The notes below the pieces were generated by a model. That model had not been told where the DNA came from and did not search any database. It worked only from the letters and a program-made list of their open reading frames with translations. Positions 6,601 through 11,504 of a stretch of 11,504 nt of DNA are shown one piece after another. A program made the position numbers and the translations under genes. Source of the DNA: FEN-1297 sp964498065 (GTDB taxonomy: Bacteria > Bacteroidota > Ignavibacteria > Ignavibacteriales > Ignavibacteriaceae); assembly GCA_964498065.1 (NCBI GenBank), contig CAZCFZ010000114.1, forward strand, positions 1 through 11,504, given 5' to 3'. Each line of letters opens with the position of its first letter. The stretch's first letter is position 1.

Positions 6601-9003
6601 TTGAAAAAAATTTTACTATTTGTTTTTTTATTTGTTATATCCTCCAGTTTAACATATTCGCAAGGCTTTATCTTTTTTACAGACAGCCCTTCAAGCAGCT
6701 ATTATGATCCAAGCTATGGAATTGCTAGCAGCCCAAGTTATCTTGAACTTATCAATACAAACAAATGCCCGGTAGATACGATACATTTCTATTCCGGTAC
6801 AAACAGTTTACGTTTGCATTGGATTTCAAAAGCCGGAGGCAGTTGGGGCATGGCAATAGCTGCTGACGGCTGGGTTGGACACAATGTCAACCAAGTCGAT
6901 TCCATAATTTTTATGGCTTATTCGGATGTTGTAATTGATTCTTCACAGCTTCCCGAAATGTATATAGAAGATTTAAATAATAACAAAACACCAAAAGAAT
7001 ATATTTCAAAATATGTTGATAGTATAAAAGCAAAAACCTGGCAGAAAATTTCTGTTCCACTATCAATATTTAAAAATAACCCGGGAAGTACCGACTTAAC
7101 GGAGATTAAAACTATTTATTTTGGGCAGGGAAACAGCGATGGTGTTGAACACACTATTTATTTGGATGATATAATGATGATAAAAGCTGATACTACCCCA
7201 ATTTCAATTCCAACAGGATTTACGGCAACAGCTTACGACAGCCATATTGATCTTACATGGGATGCAAGCCCGGATACTAATGTTTCTGCCTATTATATAT
7301 ATAAATTAGAGGATTCCACATATAAAAGGCTTGCAATGGTAACAACTCCCGATATTAGAATTTATGAAGATTTTGTTGGAAGTCCCGGAATAACAGCTAC
7401 ATACAAAATTAGCGCTATTAGTATAGGCGGAAATGAATCCGCTTTAAGTTCTCCGGTTACTGCAACAACTTACAGCATGACAGATGATCAGCTTTTAACT
7501 ATGCTTGAGAAAGCAACATTCAGATATTTCTGGGATTATGCTCATCCTGTCTGCGGTTTGGCAAGGGAAAGACTTGGTTCAGGAAATACCGTAACTATAG
7601 GCGGTTCGGGCTTTGGTGTTATGGCTATATTAGTTGGGATTTATAGAAATTTTATAACCAGAGAGCAGGGAATTCAGCGTATGCTGAAAATTCTTGATTT
7701 TCTTTCGACTAAAGCTGATAGATTTCATGGCGCCTTTCCGCATTGGTTGGACGGCAATACGGGTAAGGTTATTCCTTTCAGCTCTCAAGATGATGGCGGC
7801 GATTTGGTTGAAACCGGATTTATGATGGAAGGTTTATTAACTGCGCGTCAATTCTTCAATCAAAATACAACTGATGAAGACAGTATCCGAAGCATGATAA
7901 CAAACCTCTGGCAGTCGGTTGATTGGAATTTTTATAGGGGGTATCCGAACAACTATGCATTATACTGGCATTGGTCGCCAAATTACGGCTTTAACGGCAA
8001 TACTAATTTCTTAATACAGGGATATAATGAAGCTATGATAATTTATCTGCTTGCGGTTGCTTCACCGACTCATCCCGTATCGAAATATTTTTATAGTATT
8101 GGATGGGCAGGTTCTTCATATATAAACGGAAAATCGTTCTACGGTTATCCGCTTTACGTAGGCCCGGATTACGGCGGACCACTTTTCTTTTCACAATATT
8201 CTTTTTTGGGTTTTGACCCGAGGAATAAAAAAGATAAGTACACGGATTATTTTATTAATAATAGAAACATGACTTTAATAAACAGAGCATACTGCATTGC
8301 TAATCCGAATCATTTTGCGGGCTATGATTCAGTTACTTGGGGTTTAACTTCAAGTGACGGACCGTCCGGCTATAATGCATTTAGCCCGACGAATGATAAC
8401 GGAACTATAGCGCCAACTGCCGCGCTATCTTCAATGCCGTATACTCCTACAGAATCCATTGCAGCTTTTGAAAACTTTTATCATAAGTACGGCAAAAAAA
8501 TCTGGGGACCGTTTGGATTTAAGGATGCATTTAATGTAAGCCAAAATTGGTATGCAGATAGTTATATTGCAATAGATGAGGGACCTATTATCGATATGGT
8601 AGAAAACTATCGTTCGCAGCTTCTTTGGAATAATTTTATGGCTAATCCTGAAATTCAGCCGATGCTGGATTCACTTGGATTTGTAAAAGATGAAACCGGC
8701 ATAAAACAAAATGAGAGTGTACCTAATAAATTTGTACTTAAGGGAAATTATCCGAATCCTTTTAATCCTACAACAACTATTCAATTCTCGCTTCCTTCAA
8801 CCCAGAATGTTAAGCTTGTAATTTATGATATACTCGGACGGAGAATAAAGACATTATTAAACAGCAATTTAAATAAAGGAAATTATAAAGTTCAATGGAA
8901 CGGAAAGAATGATTTTGGCAGTTCAGTCAGTTCCGGCGTTTATTTATACACAATAAGAGCTGATAATAAAATGTTATCCGGTAAAATGATTTTACAAAAA
9001 TAA
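6601..9003 (+). CDS. T9SS-secreted GH144-type (glucoamylase-like PF10091) enzyme, probable beta-1,2-glucanase
   Basis: The protein has 800 residues and starts at TTG 6601, with AGGAAGG (6586-6592) 8 nt upstream and only 18 nt after the GH2 stop, so the two are co-transcribed. Residues 1-20 are a signal peptide (cut near TYS/QG). Residues 21-197 are a CBM-like beta domain ending IYLDDIMMIKAD. Residues 203-290 are fibronectin type III. About 292-695 is the (alpha/alpha)6 catalytic domain: ATFRYFWDYAHP, GARER-like GLARERLGS, GGSGFGVMAI, DDGGDLVETGFMMEGLL (D397, D401, E404), a YWHWSPNYGFN segment, YDSVTWGLTSSDGP, and YADSYIAIDEGPII. Residues 709-800 are a T9SS sorting domain (NYPNPFNPTTTI...KMILQK). 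Characterised GH144 members hydrolyse beta-1,2-glucan to short oligosaccharides or sophorose; the spacing of the acidic residues in the DxxxDLVE motif agrees with residues I recall as important in the Chitinophaga enzyme. Secretion plus GH94 and transporter neighbours support an extracellular depolymerase. Family is well supported; endo versus exo action is not readable. Confidence 0.85.
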   Translation: MKKILLFVFLFVISSSLTYSQGFIFFTDSPSSSYYDPSYGIASSPSYLELINTNKCPVDTIHFYSGTNSLRLHWISKAGGSWGMAIAADGWVGHNVNQVDSIIFMAYSDVVIDSSQLPEMYIEDLNNNKTPKEYISKYVDSIKAKTWQKISVPLSIFKNNPGSTDLTEIKTIYFGQGNSDGVEHTIYLDDIMMIKADTTPISIPTGFTATAYDSHIDLTWDASPDTNVSAYYIYKLEDSTYKRLAMVTTPDIRIYEDFVGSPGITATYKISAISIGGNESALSSPVTATTYSMTDDQLLTMLEKATFRYFWDYAHPVCGLARERLGSGNTVTIGGSGFGVMAILVGIYRNFITREQGIQRMLKILDFLSTKADRFHGAFPHWLDGNTGKVIPFSSQDDGGDLVETGFMMEGLLTARQFFNQNTTDEDSIRSMITNLWQSVDWNFYRGYPNNYALYWHWSPNYGFNGNTNFLIQGYNEAMIIYLLAVASPTHPVSKYFYSIGWAGSSYINGKSFYGYPLYVGPDYGGPLFFSQYSFLGFDPRNKKDKYTDYFINNRNMTLINRAYCIANPNHFAGYDSVTWGLTSSDGPSGYNAFSPTNDNGTIAPTAALSSMPYTPTESIAAFENFYHKYGKKIWGPFGFKDAFNVSQNWYADSYIAIDEGPIIDMVENYRSQLLWNNFMANPEIQPMLDSLGFVKDETGIKQNESVPNKFVLKGNYPNPFNPTTTIQFSLPSTQNVKLVIYDILGRRIKTLLNSNLNKGNYKVQWNGKNDFGSSVSSGVYLYTIRADNKMLSGKMILQK

Positions 9004-9055
9004 AATTGCAACTGAAGAACGAATATGAGAGTAAAAATTCATTGAAGATATATAA

Positions 9056-9122
9056 GGTATAGGGTATATGGTGTAAATCATAAACATTTTTCAATGTACC
9101 TTAAGCCTTTATACCATATACC
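9056..9122 (+). repeat. Inverted heptad repeats forming a long intercistronic hairpin
   Basis: GGTATAG, GGTATAT and GGTGTAA run in tandem at 9056-9076, and two complementary units (TTATACC, ATATACC) lie inverted at 9109-9122. The arms 9063-9077 and 9108-9122 pair over 15 positions with a single non-Watson-Crick pair, G9073 opposite T9112 (a GU wobble in RNA), around a 30-nt loop. A second possible pairing, TAAGGTA (9053-9059) with TACCTTA (9097-9103), interlocks with the first (order a-b-a'-b'), so the RNA could switch or form a pseudoknot. There is no U run, so it is not an obvious terminator. It sits in the 140-nt gap between the two secreted-enzyme genes and may be a dispersed intergenic element. 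Confidence 0.6.
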
Positions 9123-9143
9123 AGCAATTTGCTGACAATATAT

Positions 9144-10718
9144 ATGAGAAAAATAATTTTATCAAATCTCATTGTTTTTTTAAGCCTTGGAGTAATAATA
9201 TTTCCAAAGGCTAAGAGCAGTTTAAATAATTATAATGCTGCTAGATCAAATGGAGTAATAAAAAGCCGTGAGAATAATTCTGCTTTTAGTAATGAGGATT
9301 TGGTCATACAGTATCTTAATAGTATACAAGACCATTTTTCAAATGACGGATGGCTTGTTCCGGCGATGGAGGACAATTCCGGTCAAACATTTAACAATGC
9401 CGTAACCGCAATGGCATTTATATTAAAAGGTGAAAGGCAAAGAGCCGAAAGGATTCTCGATTTTTATGCACAAAGAATAGATTCATCAAATAGCAATCTT
9501 AACAGTCAAAATTTTTTTTATAAAGGTGAAGCGAGAGGCTTTTTCCAAAATATTAATCTAAATGATTCTTACTCGCCGTTTATCTGCGACCGGTGGATGG
9601 GAGATAATGCCTGGCTTCTTCTTGCATATAAATTTTATGAAAAAGAGTACGGTTTTGCTGATAAATCCTTCTATTCATTGGTAACTAACGATCTTAAAAA
9701 TTTATTATTGGCGCTTTATACTGATGATCCCTCCGGACACGGCGGTTTTATTCAAAGCGGTTGGCGGTGGGGGCCTAGAAATTCAGCCACTCCTGTGAAT
9801 GATTATCAGCTTAATGTTTTTGACTCAAATGGAAATCCTGTCGGCCATGAAGAAGGAAATATAGATGCTTATGCAGCATTAAAACTATGCGGGGAAGATT
9901 CAATTGCCGGAAAAATAAAACAGTGGCTGGATTACAGAATGAATTTACTGGAAAATATACCTGGAATAAGTCTTCCATTGGATCTTTATAGCTGGAGATC
10001 ATTGGCATTTAATAATGACGGTAGTTATTATAAAAACCTTGTGCTGGTTCCGGGAAACGATAAACGCTTCAGAAAAGAAGTTAACTTTAACGGAAAGGAA
10101 GCGGCAGGTTTTTATTCATCTGCCGATTCGTCTGTTCAAAATGTATGGCTGGATGGTTCCGGACATATGGTCTGTGCTTTTTATTTTGCCGGTTATGCAG
10201 ACACGGCCGAATATTATTCAAATCAACTTGATCTATTTCTTATAAACAGGAATATTGACGGTACAGCTTCCTTAGCGCTTCCTTATACTGCAAATAAAAC
10301 CGGGGGATATGATTGGGTAGATATAAATAAAGGATTTTCTTCATCGTGTGCTTGGTATATTTTTGCCAAAGAAAAATTTAATCCTTTTACGTTGGAAACG
10401 TATAAAGTAACGGAAATTAATAAAAATGAAACCGGGAAAATTAATTATCATTTCGAACAAAATTATCCAAATCCGTTCAATCTTACCACAAGAATTGTAT
10501 ATACTGTTCCATCTCCGCAGCAAGTTGAAATTACTGTTTACGATGTTTTGGGAAATTCCGTTAGAACTTTATTTAACGGTGTTTCTCAAAGCGGTAAAAA
10601 CAAAATTGATTGGAACGGTAAAGATAACAACGGAAATGTTGTCGGTTCGGGAATTTATTTTTATAAAATAAAAATGAGAGCTATTTCTTATAGCGGTAAG
10701 ATGATTTTGGAAAAATAA
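9144..10718 (+). CDS. T9SS-secreted (alpha/alpha)6-barrel-like protein, possible glycoside hydrolase of unrecognised family
   Basis: The protein has 524 residues from ATG 9144; a TTG at 9129 would add five residues ahead of the signal sequence. Residues 1-25 contain a hydrophobic export signal (IILSNLIVFLSLGVIIF) without a textbook cleavage site. Residues 48-420 show repeated helix-hairpin patterns of a six-hairpin glycosidase fold: NNAVTAMAFILKGERQRAERIL, DRWMGDNAWLLLAYKFYEK, HEEGNIDAYAALKL, DGSGHMVCAFYFAG, YDWVDINKGFSSSCAWYIFA. Conserved-looking acidic residues D149, D154, E236, E237, D241, D337 and D390 are candidates for catalysis. Residues 435-524 are a T9SS sorting domain, with NPFNLTTRI in place of the usual NPFNP(S/T)TTI. 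I cannot name the family. It follows the GH144 gene and precedes the transporter by 16 nt, so a role in extracellular glucan cutting or trimming is the simplest inference. It could instead be a lyase or an inactive binding relative. Confidence 0.75.
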   Translation: MRKIILSNLIVFLSLGVIIFPKAKSSLNNYNAARSNGVIKSRENNSAFSNEDLVIQYLNSIQDHFSNDGWLVPAMEDNSGQTFNNAVTAMAFILKGERQRAERILDFYAQRIDSSNSNLNSQNFFYKGEARGFFQNINLNDSYSPFICDRWMGDNAWLLLAYKFYEKEYGFADKSFYSLVTNDLKNLLLALYTDDPSGHGGFIQSGWRWGPRNSATPVNDYQLNVFDSNGNPVGHEEGNIDAYAALKLCGEDSIAGKIKQWLDYRMNLLENIPGISLPLDLYSWRSLAFNNDGSYYKNLVLVPGNDKRFRKEVNFNGKEAAGFYSSADSSVQNVWLDGSGHMVCAFYFAGYADTAEYYSNQLDLFLINRNIDGTASLALPYTANKTGGYDWVDINKGFSSSCAWYIFAKEKFNPFTLETYKVTEINKNETGKINYHFEQNYPNPFNLTTRIVYTVPSPQQVEITVYDVLGNSVRTLFNGVSQSGKNKIDWNGKDNNGNVVGSGIYFYKIKMRAISYSGKMILEK

Positions 10719-10734
10719 AATCGGATAAGTAAAC

Positions 10735-11504
10735 ATGGAATTAAAACAACATCACAAAACTGCACCGGAAGACAGGCTGCCTTTTATTCAGAAATTTGGT
10801 TATGGTATGGGCGCCTTGGTATCCATCGTAGCGGTTAATTCGCTAATGAACCTGACAAGCCTTGTATATATCGATATGCTAAAACTGGCTCCGGTTTTGT
10901 TTGGAATAGCTGCAGCCGTCCCGCGTGTATGGGATTTTATCTCAGATCCAATTGTCGGAACTATTTCCGATAATACACGATCACGATTCGGACGCCGCAT
11001 CCCCTATATTCTTTTGGGAGGTGTTTTTGTAGGTATTGCATTTGCTGCGGTTTTCTGGATACCCAATGCAGGAGAATATTATGTGCAGACAAAAGCTATT
11101 ACGTCTTTCAATACAATTTATAACAATAAAATACAGGTAGCTTATAAGATAAGTAATAATGGAATTGTGTTCAATGATGTTCCGGACCTTAAACTATCAG
11201 AAACAGTTAAAGGGGAAAAAAATACGGAAAGCGATACTTCGGGAATAACCCTATTTAATGTGCTGCACAAAAAAGAAAAGACTTTTGCCTGGTTGGAAAT
11301 TGCCGGCAAAGACGGCAAGTTTGTACCGGCCCTGGCCCAAATGGAACTTGGAAATATTGTTATTTCATCACCTAAGATAAAAGCTCCTCAAAAAATCCAA
11401 TTGGCCTGGAGTAGAACGCCGCCGACAAGTAAAGGCCGCAGTAAAAACTATATCTTTGTTTATTTACTTGTAATGTCGCTTGTTTTCTACACAGCAACTA
11501 CAAT
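10735..11504 (+). CDS. GPH-family (MelB-like) sugar:cation symporter with a large extracytoplasmic insert (3' end missing)
   Basis: ATG 10735 opens an uninterrupted frame of 256 codons to the window edge; full GPH transporters have about 450 residues plus, here, the insert. TM1 is about 21-45 (KFGYGMGALVSIVAVNSLM), TM2 about 51-70, and TM3 about 90-109. RVWDFISDPIVG carries D67 and D71, equivalent to MelB D55 and D59 of the cation site, followed by the cytoplasmic signature SDNTRSRFGRRIPYI. TM4 starts only at about 238 (NYIFVYLLVMSLVFYTATT). The TM3-TM4 loop, normally about 10-20 residues and periplasmic, is therefore about 125 residues (111-237). The gene lies 16 nt after the secreted (alpha/alpha)6 protein, indicating co-transcription, and is the likely importer of oligosaccharides made outside and used by the GH94 and GH2 enzymes. 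Family assignment is strong; substrate is inferred from context. Confidence 0.88.
   Translation, partial: MELKQHHKTAPEDRLPFIQKFGYGMGALVSIVAVNSLMNLTSLVYIDMLKLAPVLFGIAAAVPRVWDFISDPIVGTISDNTRSRFGRRIPYILLGGVFVGIAFAAVFWIPNAGEYYVQTKAITSFNTIYNNKIQVAYKISNNGIVFNDVPDLKLSETVKGEKNTESDTSGITLFNVLHKKEKTFAWLEIAGKDGKFVPALAQMELGNIVISSPKIKAPQKIQLAWSRTPPTSKGRSKNYIFVYLLVMSLVFYTATT
11122..11424 (+). other. Sialate O-acetylesterase C-terminal-like beta-domain inserted in the transporter loop
   Basis: This covers transporter residues about 130-230. NKIQVAYKISNNGIVF resembles the first strands, and FAWLEIAGKDGKFVPALA followed by GNIVISSPKIKAPQKIQLAW the final strands, of the C-terminal beta-domain of bacterial sialate O-acetylesterase-type proteins (family pattern EIAG.DGKFVPA.A...V.VSSP.V..P..VRYAW). 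A hydrophilic stretch of about 25 residues (about 153-172) separates the two halves. The frame is continuous on both sides. The match is from memory of the family, not from a search. The domain carries no esterase serine/histidine motifs, so binding or gating rather than catalysis is the more likely role. Confidence 0.6.

Noticed and set aside
10015..10245. Open frame in another plus-strand frame inside the secreted (alpha/alpha)6 gene
   Set aside because: The main frame carries helix-hairpin patterns and the T9SS tail; the overlapping frame has no recognisable features.
10800..11000. Minus-strand open frame opposite the transporter
   Set aside because: It overlaps the conserved GPH signature on the plus strand, which is clearly the coding one.
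11065..11448. The long insert in the transporter as a frameshift, assembly join or transposon insertion
   Set aside because: The frame stays open across it, flanking helices are in phase, and there are no terminal inverted repeats or target duplications.
1..11504. CRISPR arrays, tRNA/rRNA genes, insertion sequences or phage genes
   Set aside because: I saw no spaced repeats of CRISPR type, no tRNA-like arms, no transposase or integrase motifs; the window is a metabolic locus.

Overview
The window looks like chromosomal DNA from a low-GC, free-living relative of Bacteroidota, most likely Ignavibacteria or Melioribacter-like. Three secreted proteins end in a type IX secretion (T9SS) type A sorting domain with the NYPNPFNP signature and a closing GxYxYxI...K(L/M)IL.K strand. 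The first also carries the VELTTFQ...LKWATATETNNSGFEIQRS module common in that group. A/T-rich intergenic DNA, a TTG/TAnnTTT-type promoter and weak Shine-Dalgarno signals agree. There is no SusC/SusD pair, so this is not a classical Bacteroidetes polysaccharide-utilisation locus.

Layout. Positions 1-528 hold the 5' part of a divergent minus-strand gene for a secreted protein with a jelly-roll, carbohydrate-binding-like N terminus. Positions 529-836 are a divergent control region: a strong promoter (690-720), two near-identical LacI-family operators (723-736, 779-792) and an imperfect direct repeat. From 837 rightwards, six plus-strand genes form a probable operon: (1) a T9SS-secreted binding-type protein without a catalytic domain, (2) a cytoplasmic GH94 disaccharide/oligosaccharide phosphorylase, (3) a cytoplasmic GH2 glycosidase, (4) a T9SS-secreted multidomain GH144-type (glucoamylase-like) enzyme, (5) a T9SS-secreted (alpha/alpha)6-barrel-like protein of unrecognised family, and (6) a GPH/MelB-type sugar:cation symporter cut off by the window end. 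Two intercistronic hairpins (1962-1993, 9063-9122) could set different expression levels within the operon.

Functional reading (inference). Characterised GH144 enzymes act on beta-1,2-glucan, and GH94 phosphorylases split beta-glucosides to glucose-1-phosphate. A consistent model is that the secreted proteins bind and cut an extracellular beta-glucan (beta-1,2-glucan is the best guess), the GPH symporter imports short products such as sophorose, and cytoplasmic GH94 and GH2 finish degradation. An unseen LacI-family repressor would control the operon through the two operators.

The most unusual item is the transporter. Its predicted periplasmic TM3-TM4 loop is enlarged to about 125 residues and contains what looks like the whole C-terminal beta-domain of sialate O-acetylesterase-type proteins, in an uninterrupted frame. 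The unassigned secreted protein at 9144-10718 is a second candidate for new biochemistry.
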